NCBI GenBank assembly: GCA_010645155.1
Contig: CM021314.1
Location: 7,522,217-7,586,216, forward strand
Direction of reading: 5' to 3'
Origin: Tigriopus japonicus
Lineage: Eukaryota; Arthropoda; Copepoda; Harpacticoida; Harpacticidae
DNA length: 64,000 bases
Shown: piece after piece, positions 47,276-57,795 of the stretch
Layout: each line of letters opens with the position of its first letter
Numbering within the stretch: the stretch's first letter is position 1
Notes under the pieces: model-generated
The model's input: only the letters and a program-made list of their open reading frames with translations
Databases searched by the model: none
Told to the model about the DNA's origin: nothing
Position numbers and translations under genes: made by a program

Positions 47276-48689
47276 GTCTTTCGGGCATTTCAAGCTTTAA
47301 CTGAGGCTGAGGATGATCACTTTTATGGGAATTCCATTGTCGAGGTTTCTTCTTTCTTAAGACTGTGGAAACCTCGTTTTGAATGGGTGAAACGTTCCAA
47401 TGTTCTTGGCTTGTGACTTCATTGCGTTGCAATATGGTTTTCAAAGCACCGTTAAGGCTCGTGTGTCAAAACAATGACCGGAAGAACCACATGAGCTGAG
47501 CAGGATATGAGGAAGCTTGCTCAAATTTTTGCCCTTGGCAATAATGATATCAAAAACAATAGCAGCAATGACCAAGAACCGAGCCGAAGAGGCCCTCCGG
47601 TGCAAAAGATAAGTACACCTCTTTCATTAAGGTCTAATCAGGTCCGTTGACGATTTCTATGGCTGATGGGAAACCTCGACACACGCAGTTGATCCATGGG
47701 AAAGGCAAAAATGGCACGATGGAACATTTAATCCACTAATATTGACAGGCCTCTGTCACGGAAGCACGAGATCTGAAACTTAGATTTTCGACAAAATCGA
47801 AACTAAAGATCCCTCTTCAGACACAAAATCTTGTATGTTTACACGGTGGACGCTCATCGAGAGAATAACAGACCGTGCAACGCTTGTCTCACGTTTTGTG
47901 TCCACACTGACTGAAAGTGTTTAAAGCTCGTCCTTTCCAGTTATGTTCCCTATCTACGTACGGTAGACACTACTCAGATTCTCGATGGCGTTTCTGAAGG
48001 GACCCTTTGGCACTGCTTTGAAGCCGGGGACAAATCGACGCCAATGTTTGCGGCGACAACGTCGTGTCCTCGCGTCAAAGGATAGAGAGGACAACGGAAG
48101 CTCTGGACTGGGCGGGGATTTCGCTAGAATGACCTCCAGGATTATTGGCCTCCGATGGTCAAATGGGATCTTGAAAATATGGAAATCTAGATGTACCTTT
48201 CTCGAATTGAGAGAAAGAAATGGAAGAAAGAGTGTTTTGTCGAAAGGGCGTACTGATGGGGAGAGCAGAACGATCGATCACAATTAGTGCGTAACATATT
48301 GTGAAATCCATTCGAGTATTTCTAACGTGGAGCTTGATAAAATTGGCTGGGTCGGAAAAGAAGAGGTCAGTCATGGTCAAGAATGGCTCCATACAACAAT
48401 AAACATAAACGTTCTTAAATTTAAATAGAGTCAAAACTTTGAAAGCTCGAAAAGTCAGGAAACGTTAGAACCTTCAAAAGGTCAACAGATTTGTTTTGTT
48501 TTTCCGTAGTCTGAGCGCAGTTTCTTAATTGCGATCTAATAAAAGGCTGTCCGCTATGAGGGGATATTGACGCTCCAACAATCATTAATTACTACCTCAC
48601 CTCCGGGAATTACCGCAAGTTTGCCAATTGAAGCTGTTAAAGCCATGACTATTGTATGTAATTAATACCACAAGTCACAAGAACTCGGC

Positions 48690-48775
48690 AAGCCCGGGAT
48701 TCGAACCAACGAACCCTGGAGTGTTGTGAATAGTTGATGAATGCTCAACCCCTACGCTACGTCTACAATCCTTGA
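48690..48775 (-). repeat. tRNA-derived SINE head or tRNA pseudogene
   Basis: On the minus strand an A-box-like TAGCGTAGGGGTTGAGC is followed, 52 bases on from start to start, by a perfect B box GGTTCGAATCC. This is the internal pol III promoter layout of a class II tRNA. The acceptor, D and T stems do not pair well, so this is not a working tRNA gene. Confidence 0.5.
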
Positions 48776-49154
48776 CGGATCAATAGGTATTCATTCTTAG
48801 ATCATATTAATGCAGTGTGTTAGGGAAGCTATGGATCGTTCTCTTTGATAAGATTTTTTTTCTCAACGAACAAAAGCACAAGGTAGGAAAAATTATTGTT
48901 AAAATAATATCTGCCCAAGACTGCATCGCAAAAAGCAATTTCGGAAAAATGCTGATGTCACAAAAGAAGGAATTAGAGCAAAAAAGGTATTTGACGTCTC
49001 CACCCTCGCAATAAAATCGGCCAAGGTTCCCAAAATTTACGCGACCTTCATGTCATTCATCTTGAGAAAAATGTAATTTGCGCATTTTCCCAAAATCAAA
49101 CTCTTTTTAAAACAACTCCTTCTTGGCCGTGGATTCATAGTTTCATTCCTTTGA

Positions 49155-49475
49155 GGATCTAAATTAGTGATGTAGTGTAAGAGCTTTCGGCCCCAAATTT
49201 GGTTTCGGTATGTCTACCAAACCCAGAAGCAGACACGCACTTTAAAGATTGAAGTCAAAGTCGATTTTTTTGTCCAAAAAACCTGAAACTTATTGTTTTG
49301 GATTATTTTTAAATTTAGAACTACCCAACGCGGAACACATGACTCCTTTAAATATCAAAGTGAATTTTGCATACATATTATTTTTTAGTCTTTCGGTTTC
49401 GATTAAGCCTTTTTCGGCCGAAACTTTCGGTTTCGGGTAAGAGCCCTTTCGATCCATCACTAATCTAAATTTAGT
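49155..49475. mobile_element. MITE family B, about 320 bp
   Basis: The left end reads TAAATTAGTGATGTAGTGTA followed by AGAGCTTTCGG. The right end reads GTAAGAGCCCTTTCGATCC then ATCACTAATCTAAATTTA, its approximate reverse complement. TTTCGG motifs recur in both halves. No coding capacity. A partial relative lies near 26870-26970. Confidence 0.6.
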
Positions 49476-51634
49476 AGTTTTTAAAGATCAAACGCTTTGG
49501 TCAGGACAATTTCTTCACGAGCCCAACAGGTTACATTCAGGTTACTTTAAGGATCATTGGTCTCAGTCAGCAGCATAAATGAAATGGCAACAATCACTAT
49601 TTTTCAGAGGCTTTGATCACTGACCTTGACCAGTATAAAACATGTTAGCAACCCTCTATAAATTTAGGCTTCTCAACAACACTCACTATCCTAAGACAAT
49701 GAATGTGCATACTTGGCCACTGGAACAATTGGAACTTTGGACAAGACATCGCTGGCGAGCTTGGGAATTGTTTCTCTAGGATTCCCTTGCCTTTGTTATC
49801 CCTCAGAAAGATATATGTTGTTTCATTGGATGCCGTACAAGTCACTCACTCCTATTGGGGTTAAGACCGCAATTGGCAGAAACAAAACTTTCGGGAACAC
49901 ACGGCTATGGTTAGTTCTAGTATCTCTAGTTAGTTCTATGTTTATTGTTGAAACGGTAGAAGATCTAAAAAGGGGAATCGAAAACTCTCCAAGTTTCTCC
50001 TGTGGTGTAATCAATAGTCTTTCAAAAAATGGTTGGAAGAACCAAGCTTGTTCGTTAGCCAACAAGCAAATGTGATTTTTTTAAAGTCGACTTTTAACGA
50101 GTATGTTAGCCTAAAAGGTTAAAGAACATCTAACTGACCTTTTATTACAATCCAATCTAATTAATAACCATTTCCATTTGAAATTATTCATGGTCGAGAC
50201 CTTTTGTAGCGTACTTTGAATCTTCAAAGGATATCATAATGATCCAGGCCACTATTAGTTATACAATGATTAGCCTGCCAATCGATATCGAAAGAACAAC
50301 GAACGACATTACCTCAAATGTAATGAATTCATGGATCAAGCCAGGCTCTCACATTTCACGACCAGGAATTTGTGGCTAGAGTGTCACAAATCAAATCTGA
50401 GGGATGAGTCGTATCCCGTGGGAAATTAAGGCTCATCAAAATAAACATTTTTCACAGGCTCGGCCACAACTCTGCTGCTCGACACATATTCTCGCTTGTA
50501 TGCATAATGACATGCCTAATTACAACCAGAACACAACCGTGTACTTTGGCTTTTATACGTTCAAACTGAGTGCGAGAACGTCAAGGTCTGACAACAACCA
50601 AGTGGATCCAAACTTGTTCCTCTCGATTTGCCATCTTAATTACGTACTACAATGCATGACTTTGCGCCTCCCAACTTTTTTACCTTCAAATTTACGGAGC
50701 GAAAGCATTTGATCCACAGATCATATGTTTAGAGTCATGGCCTCAAATCTTTCCATATCTGGTCATATCCAAAAAGAACAATATCCAATGTTCCACAATG
50801 ATTCACGTTTCATTAATTTCGATTGTTCGAAAGAAAAACCATGGCACTTCTAAATTGATCTCTGGCATACTTGACTCATTTTTGAGGGTGGTAAATTTCC
50901 ATCCTGACAGAACACGAAATCCTAGAGGCGCAAAGGGCCTTGTTGCCGCCAAACAAATTTTTGTCGAGCTCGAAATTGGAACACAGAAATGTACTCAACA
51001 ATACAATTAACCAAAGACAAATCGAGAACACGCTATTGCAAGCACCAACGCACTGCCTGTCTCTTTGGAAAGGAACAATTAGCCTCCAAATACTCAGAAT
51101 TTGTGGCCCAGATAGTCATTTCCATTGAAGGAATTTCAACACGATGGGATGGAAAGCAACAATCAATTGTAGGAAAAATGATACAGTGAATTAGCTGAGG
51201 TTTTGTGTTTCTATAATGTATGATAATTCTCAAGACAAATAGTGTAACACAATGGCTTGGTTCAGCTCCAAAAAAGCAGTTTACTATAAACTTTCAGTGA
51301 ACAAACCCCCATGAAAAAAATACACTGTTTTTACGACAATATTGTGGAACGAATGAAATTTAACAATAATTTAGAATATCATTCTTAACCTTTTTAATAA
51401 AAGAAAATTGGCTCAAATTGGAAATCGTCACGAAGGATTTTTTTTGTTTGTCGATTTTACGTAGAAACGATTCCAATCGAATATTGATGATCTATCAAAC
51501 GACATTTTTCATCGAAAACATGCGAAAATCAGACGTCTGTTTCCGTTTTCATCGATGTCTAAATTCGGAAAACCCACCTTGTGGCTGAAGAAGGTTCCTA
51601 GCCGTTGTTGTCGAGAGTCAAGAAACATTCAGTT

Positions 51635-51770
51635 CCCGGAGAGGGAGGCTAGTAATGAAAACTATCATTTCCAGCGAGAACAAATCAATGGACCTTGTTT
51701 TCTTTGAGTTCTTGCAATGGTCAAAGGATGTAGAGTTATCCATATTAGATGGCGCTGCACGTACTGTATA
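51635..51770. repeat. Solo arm related to the fold-back at 5221
   Basis: GGGAGGCTAGTAATGAAAAC followed by ATCATTTCCAG here matches GGGAGGCTAGCAATGAGAAT and ATGATTTCCAG in the reverse complement of the right arm of the 5221-5686 element. No mirrored partner arm was seen nearby. The stretch ends near ATGGCGCTGCACGTACTG. Confidence 0.5.
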
Positions 51771-51784
51771 ATCAGACCCGTGTC

Positions 51785-52245
51785 AATTGCTTTTGAAATG
51801 TAATTAATTACAATTACAATTACTTGGATCTCAAATGTAATTAAAAACAATTACTTTATTTTCAATTGTAATTAATTGCATTTGCAATTACTTTCAAAAA
51901 GTAATTGAATAGCACTCAATACATTTAAATTACAATTATTTTTCAAAAGCAACCAGAAATCATTCCTCTTTAAGTGCAATGATGTGCAAAGAGCGTCAAA
52001 TGCTTGTCAATTTTGGGTACAACGATTTACATACTGAGTAGTTTTGGAAAGAAAGAAAATCTATGAAATTTTTAAATCCCAAAACTTGTTTTGCAGGTGA
52101 AAATGTAGTTGTAATTTGTAATTGAAAATTGACAACTACATTGGTTGAAAGGAAATTAATTACAATTGCAATTACTTTGATTTCACATCTAATTAATCAC
52201 AATCACTTTGATTTCAAATGTAATAGATTACAATTACTTGGAAAG
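51785..52245. repeat. Degenerate TAATTACAATTAC repeat region
   Basis: Many copies of TAATTACAATTAC and TGTAATTAATTACAATTG occur, interspersed with ATTTCAAATG spacers, with a less repetitive interval at about 51940-52100. The units are self-complementary. No coding potential. Confidence 0.6.
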
Positions 52246-53062
52246 GAATTCAAATTCCTTTCACGCTTCCTTGAACGCGATTGTTCCCAAACCACTTAAG
52301 ACCAAGTACGTTATTTTCATGCGCTAGTCACTATTTTTAAGTTGATACTGAGAGACATCTAAACACATCTAAACTAGATAACTCTTACAAAAATATTTTC
52401 GAGTCAAGAGCGTTTAAGAGACAAGGGTGTTAGTTGATTAAACAATAGTGATCGGTGAGTTTAGTTCAGTTTTCAAGAGCCACGAGTAAAAAAAAAAGGA
52501 TAGGCTGCTGTTTCTATCAGACTTGCTGAATAAGCATACTGAGTAATAATCGTACCAGGATTATCGGTCCATTATGCTTTACACTATTTCTTATACAAGA
52601 GATGAATCAACAAAAAATATCCAGAATAATACACTGATTTGAAGCCACTTGCAAGAAGCATATTTTTGGGATTTGTTCTTCATTTGTAAATTTCATAACA
52701 AGATTATTTACTTCAAAGGCTTGAATTTGGAAATGGAAGAAATTCTCGAATATTGAATCACACCGAGCAATAAAACCCAACGGAAAATGTACAAGTTTGA
52801 CGGCTCTAGAAACGAGAGTCCAAACTCTTTCAAGAGTTCGTATTATTATAATCCATTTGAAATAGGTTTATGATCTTGGGCTCAAGAAAAGTGTAGCACC
52901 GTCCAATTTCAAGGGATTTCCAACGCCTCTGTTCATAAAGATCCCTTCTTGTTTCGGAGAAAGGCGTAGTTTCATTGGGCGTACATTGAACCGAGTGGTT
53001 TATTTTCTGGTTCTTGTTTGAAGTCCTGATAGTGAATGTTTCTACTTCTACGTCATAGACAA

Positions 53063-53128
53063 GCCTAGAGCACTGTAATAAAATTTATTATTATATTATA
53101 AAATCTATTTTATTATAGTGCTCTAGGC
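53063..53128. repeat. Short perfect-stem hairpin
   Basis: GCCTAGAGCACTGTAATAAAA pairs with TTTTATTATAGTGCTCTAGG across a short AT-rich loop, with one mismatch in about 21 bp. It may be a minimal MITE or a structured transcript element. Confidence 0.7.
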
Positions 53129-53854
53129 AAGCCAAGAATAAATTTCCGGTACACGAAAACCGTGAATATGTTGGAAATGCTGAAACTGAACTTAATTTCA
53201 TTGATCCCTAATAACTGGCCTCTTAGTGGCAAGCTCTTTGTTGGATGTACACGTTTCGTTATCTATCCACTCGAATAAACTATGGTGCCATAAAGCACCT
53301 TGCATAAAGTGACATCCAGTATACCACCCTCCCCCAACACATCCAGGTCTAGTTCGTTTAGGAAACGTATGTATTTGGTATTGTACTTGATATATAAAAA
53401 AATAAAATCATGTTGTGAAGGGATTGCTTGTTCATTACTGAACAAGATGTCATGAATCACAAAACGGTCATTATTTTAATAGTGACGAACACTGTTCTAT
53501 CCGAATATGTATGTAGCGGTCTCAGAAAATAGCTTGTTTTCTCGAATTTTACACACGTTCGATATTTAGGATATGATGATAATGATGTTTTTATTCAGGA
53601 ATGATTGTTATTTTGTTCGCTCAGTTGCTCGAACAAATACATACATATTCCTCAGATTCTGGATAAGCTATTGCTTGTTTTCACCAGAACTTGGGTGTAA
53701 ATAACGCTAAAAAATAAACCTATTGTTAATGGAAGAGTGTAGTCGATTACTCGAAGGAATTCAACAGGGGATTTGGGGGTCAAAATGGTTGGGGTTGGAT
53801 CAGAACAAGGCTCATGCGTTTCATAGTTTACGTTAGTTCAGGAACCACTGTACT

Positions 53855-53990
53855 TCAGGACGAATTTGAAAAATACACACTAGGTCCGATCATTGTACTA
53901 AAATGGGAGGTTTTTGCCACAAATATATTGTTCCGTTGATTTTCCATTGTACTAATCGGATCTAGTGTGTATTTTGAAAGTAATCCTGGC
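53855..53990. mobile_element. Small inverted-repeat element
   Basis: The left arm AAATACACACTAGGTCCGAT is mirrored on the right by ATCGGATCTAGTGTGTATTT, with CATTGTACT or its complement further in and TCAGGA or TCCTGG at the ends. About 135 bp and non-coding, typical of a short MITE. Confidence 0.65.
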
Positions 53991-56321
53991 ATGAGCCATC
54001 CTTGGTTAGTTACGTGAGAGAAAAGTTCTTGTTTCGATTGATTGTCAAAATGAAAAATGCGAAGTAGGCTCGAGAATCCCTAATCATTTTGGCCCCAGAA
54101 TCCCCAGCTGATTCGTCCGATAACAGTCATCCATTAAAAATGTTGCATTGGTTTTGGATTTGATAGCTCCGATTTTTCAATGCATTTAAACAATTTCTCT
54201 AAGGGGTCCCATTTTTAACGGGGCCTTGTCAAAAATGGAGGCTTTTAGAAAATATGTATCAAAACAAAAGTTCTAGTTAATGGTATAATAAAAACTATTT
54301 GTTAAAATGATTTTTTGATTGAGAGCCTTGATTGTCCTCAATTTACAATTTTCCTTGCCCGGTTTTAAGTGGCCAATGCTTTAGACTTGTATCCTTATAC
54401 ATACATGTAAATTGAATTCAGGCGGAGGGGGATTATTTAATATCCATCAACTTTTAAAATAATGGGATGATTTTGGAGAATTCTGATGATTCATCAGAAA
54501 CCGAATCAAACGGTCAGTTTTTGGAAGGTTTAGGTCCGTTTTCATTTTGGATCTCTTTTGCTAACTTTTGAATGAAAAGTTGATATTTTTGCAATGATAA
54601 ATCATTTCAAAAACATTTTTTGCTGAAGTACAGTATTAGCAGATATCTTTTCCGTATAAAACCACTATCACTTAAGTTTCTTGACCTTGAAAATCAATCA
54701 AATTGTTTTGGAACATTGTTAGGAGGGAATAGAGACTGAATTCAGTCTCAAGGAGGGAATGAGTAGCATTACGATTCAAAATTCTTTACAAACATTATTT
54801 TTGATAATTTTGACCTAATGGAGTTTTTTTCTCTAAATTTTCAGTGCCCCCAGTTTAAGAATCCTTGTGTTACAAATTGTCAGCTTCTCCTTCTTGCACT
54901 CTACCATTTATTTCAGCACGCACTGTCTATTAAAAAAGTAATGCATGAGCTTATTCGGTATTAAAGGGAAATCAAAACCCGAAAAACGGAAACACTAGAA
55001 ACAGAGTGTCGCGGTATTGATTTAAGGGACAGCCGACATCTCTTTGGTACCAACTTTCAATGATTTGGGCAATTTCTTTTTTAACGTGACGCTTTTTGTA
55101 CTCCCAATATGAAGTGTCTTTTTGAAAATTGGCTAGAATTTCAACATTAGAAAGTGCTGAGATTTTCAGTTTTTCTCCTCAATCGTTGAATCCTCAGAAA
55201 GGAATGTTAAATTACATACTCATATTGATTTGAGGGTCAAAGTTTCCTCTCATTTATCCATCAAATTTGAATATTTTTGGTATACGTGAAAAAATAATCA
55301 AGTGAGTTATGAACATCTTAAGGAGCAATGGAGTTGTGGAAATTTTCATGCCTTATTCTCACGCCGTAAGCTTTGAAGTACAACCGCAGCCAAGAAATCT
55401 TTACAACATGACTTGTGTCAAACGTGACTTTGGTTTCCCTTGAACCAGACTTTATTGTTCAAAAGATGGCTGAAGTGCTGTAGAAATTAATTTCCCAACA
55501 ACTTTCTCCTTCTCATGCTTGCCCTTAGCTCATGAACCCACCTCATGAACTAACTTGGTTCTTGCATAATATCCTGTGAAAAATGAGCCCTTTGAAGTGG
55601 AAGGTAGCAGTCGGAAATACCGGAACGAAGAACTTCATTTTCAGGAAACTTTTGTGCCCTTCAGACTCTTTTGTCAAAAAGTAAAATTGGTTATTCTCTA
55701 CATCAACCGACGATCTTACCCGATAAGAGTGCGTCTATTTGCTTGAAAACGTGCAAACCGTCTCTCTTAAATTCATTTTACGAAGTTGACATTTGGAACA
55801 ACTAACCTTGGATCAAAATCTCAAAATGAGTTGGTATCGTTTAGGGTCCAAGAACTTCTATCCTTCAAAGTTAAATAGGTCTTCCTTCGTGAGGAATTCC
55901 ATTGTTTCAGTGTAATGATATGGAATGTGAGGGGGCTTTGTTTTTATTTAAGGAACCTTATACAATCGAGTTCAGTGGTTCAATGAGTCCCAAAATATAA
56001 AAGGAAACGGTGAAATATTGCGAAAATCCAGCAATTTTGATGGGATGAGAGATTTGGCCTTGATACCATCTGATCCTAGAAGCTCAATGGCAAACAATAT
56101 CTTTAAGACGTTTTGGACAACTTAGATTAATCCTGAGTGACAGGGTGGATAATCTCAGAAAATGGAAGCAGTCTAAATTTGGAGAGCCTGTGTTCCAAAT
56201 GTAAGTTATGACGGCATAGAAATTGAAAGATAAAAAAAACTGTGATGGATTTCTAATTCTAGGGTTAAAGCTGTTGTTTTTCCAGTTTCAGCTTAAACTC
56301 TCTTGTCTCACATTTTATTTA

Positions 56322-57267
56322 CAGTATGTCCCATAAAAAATGCGAAAGTTTTTAAGATTTATTTTAGGGCAGCTTTAATCATTATTTTTACTGTTTTAGG
56401 CCTTGTGTGTAATCGTTTGACTATATACTTTGAGATGATGTAAATAAAATAGTGGGTTGTGAGTAAGAAATTTAAGAAAAATGGGTGTGAAGGAGGGTGT
56501 GACTGGGTTGCTGTGCGCCCAAACATCCGTATAACTAATTCCAACGATTGTGGGATCCCACCTGGCTACCGTTTCATGTATCCAACGTTCACTCCTTGAT
56601 GGAATACGTCCACGGAAGCCAGAAAAAGGTCGTCCACGGTCCGCTTGCCTAACAACGGTCATCTGATTAGTGAAATAGAAAATGAGGCAAAATCCTATGA
56701 AATCGATCCAAAAAGTGACAAAGAAAGCCAATATTTAAAAAAAACTACTATGCAACAGTTGCACTTGACCATCAGTTCAAGTCATTTTTGACCAATTTCA
56801 ACCAACCAATTTCAACCAAAAATCAAAAAACCAACAGAGCAATTTACGAAATATCGTCTTCCTTGGCCAATTTCCGGATTGATCTCAAATGCGGGATTTT
56901 GCCTCATTCCGTCCCACTGGTCTGATGGTCTTGGGTGCAAGAGCAGACCGTGGATGGCCACTTCCCGGTTTCCTTGGACGTGGTCCATCAAGGAGTGAAT
57001 ATTGGACTCAGTAAAGGGTAGCCAGGTAACATCCCACAATTTTTGTTTGATTTTGTTTTACGACTTTTTGGGCAAGCAGCAAAACAGTCTCAACCTCCTT
57101 TCATATATTTATCTCATATTTTTAAATGGGAGACCACTTTTTTGTCCACATCATCTCAGAATAAATAGTCAAATGATAACACACAAGTATTAAGACAACA
57201 AAAATAATGATTACTGCTATCCAAAAATTATTCTTAAAAGTTTCGCATTTTTTTATGGGACATACTG
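56322..57267. mobile_element. TA-flanked Tc1/mariner-like element with long palindromic arms
   Basis: The ends CAGTATGTCCCATAAAAAAT and TTTTTTATGGGACATACTG are exact inverted repeats bounded by TA. The palindrome goes deeper: ATTGTGGGATCCCACCTGGC at about 56545 is mirrored by GCCAGGTAACATCCCACAAT at about 57023, and CACTCCTTGATGGAATACGT by its complement near 56978. The element looks like two copies of one transposon end joined head to head over about 946 bp. Open frames inside are shadows with no intact transposase. Confidence 0.8.
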
Positions 57268-57423
57268 TATTTAAGAATTTACTTCCTTTTGTCTGGGACA
57301 AGAGCTAGTTTAAAGACTGTGAAATATTATTAAACTAAAAATTAACTTTGTTTAAGATTCAAGTTTAGAAATTTAATAGCTACTAGCTACCCAAAGCTTG
57401 CAAAAACGTACAGTCTCATTTAC

Positions 57424-57795
57424 CTTTGATGATTTCAGCCACGGAAGTGATTTTCCGTTCCTCGCTCCGAAGACCCACCATGAGCAAAAATTGCTGCCAA
57501 GCGGACTGGATCATTTCACGGACCATCTCCTTGCCGGATGTGGCCCCTCTCCTCTTTTCCCCCTCTTCTCCATCCGTGTCCTCATCATCAGGATCACCCA
57601 ATTCAGCATCTTCGACCCCATTATTGGCGCCAACTTGGCCATTGGGCCGAATCAAAGGACTGCGGCTGAAAGCAGAAGGGGTAGCTGCCGTGGCGCTTGG
57701 ACTACGGCGAGAGCTTGAACCGGCACGCCGCAATTGACCTGCAGCTCTTCGCGAGGCTCGGCGAGATGCCCGCCGGCGAAATGCGGAAGCGGGCT
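57424..57795 (-). CDS. Internal exon of the unrecognised right-hand gene
   Basis: A GC-rich 372 bp exon in an AT-rich setting, with a pyrimidine tract plus CAG at the 5' side and a GTAAATG donor. The single long open frame keeps a consistent composition: basic, then acidic, then amphipathic helix ending RSEERKITSVAEIIKG. The opposite-strand frame of similar length is its shadow. Confidence 0.75.

Larger units (their letters stand above)
47276..57423. other. Ten-kilobase stretch upstream of KChIP, without a supported gene
   Basis: It contains the KChIP promoter side, a tRNA-derived SINE-like piece, MITE family B, a solo arm related to the 5221 fold-back, a TAATTAC-rich repeat, two small hairpins and a long-arm element at 56322-57267. 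The downstream part of the right-hand gene must continue into or through this region on the minus strand, since its last visible exon has a splice donor at 57423, but I could not find the next exon. Confidence 0.5.

Noticed and set aside
47985..48287. 100-codon plus-strand frame near the KChIP upstream region
   Set aside because: Basic composition with no recognisable motif or splice pattern; probably chance in a GC-richer promoter-proximal stretch.
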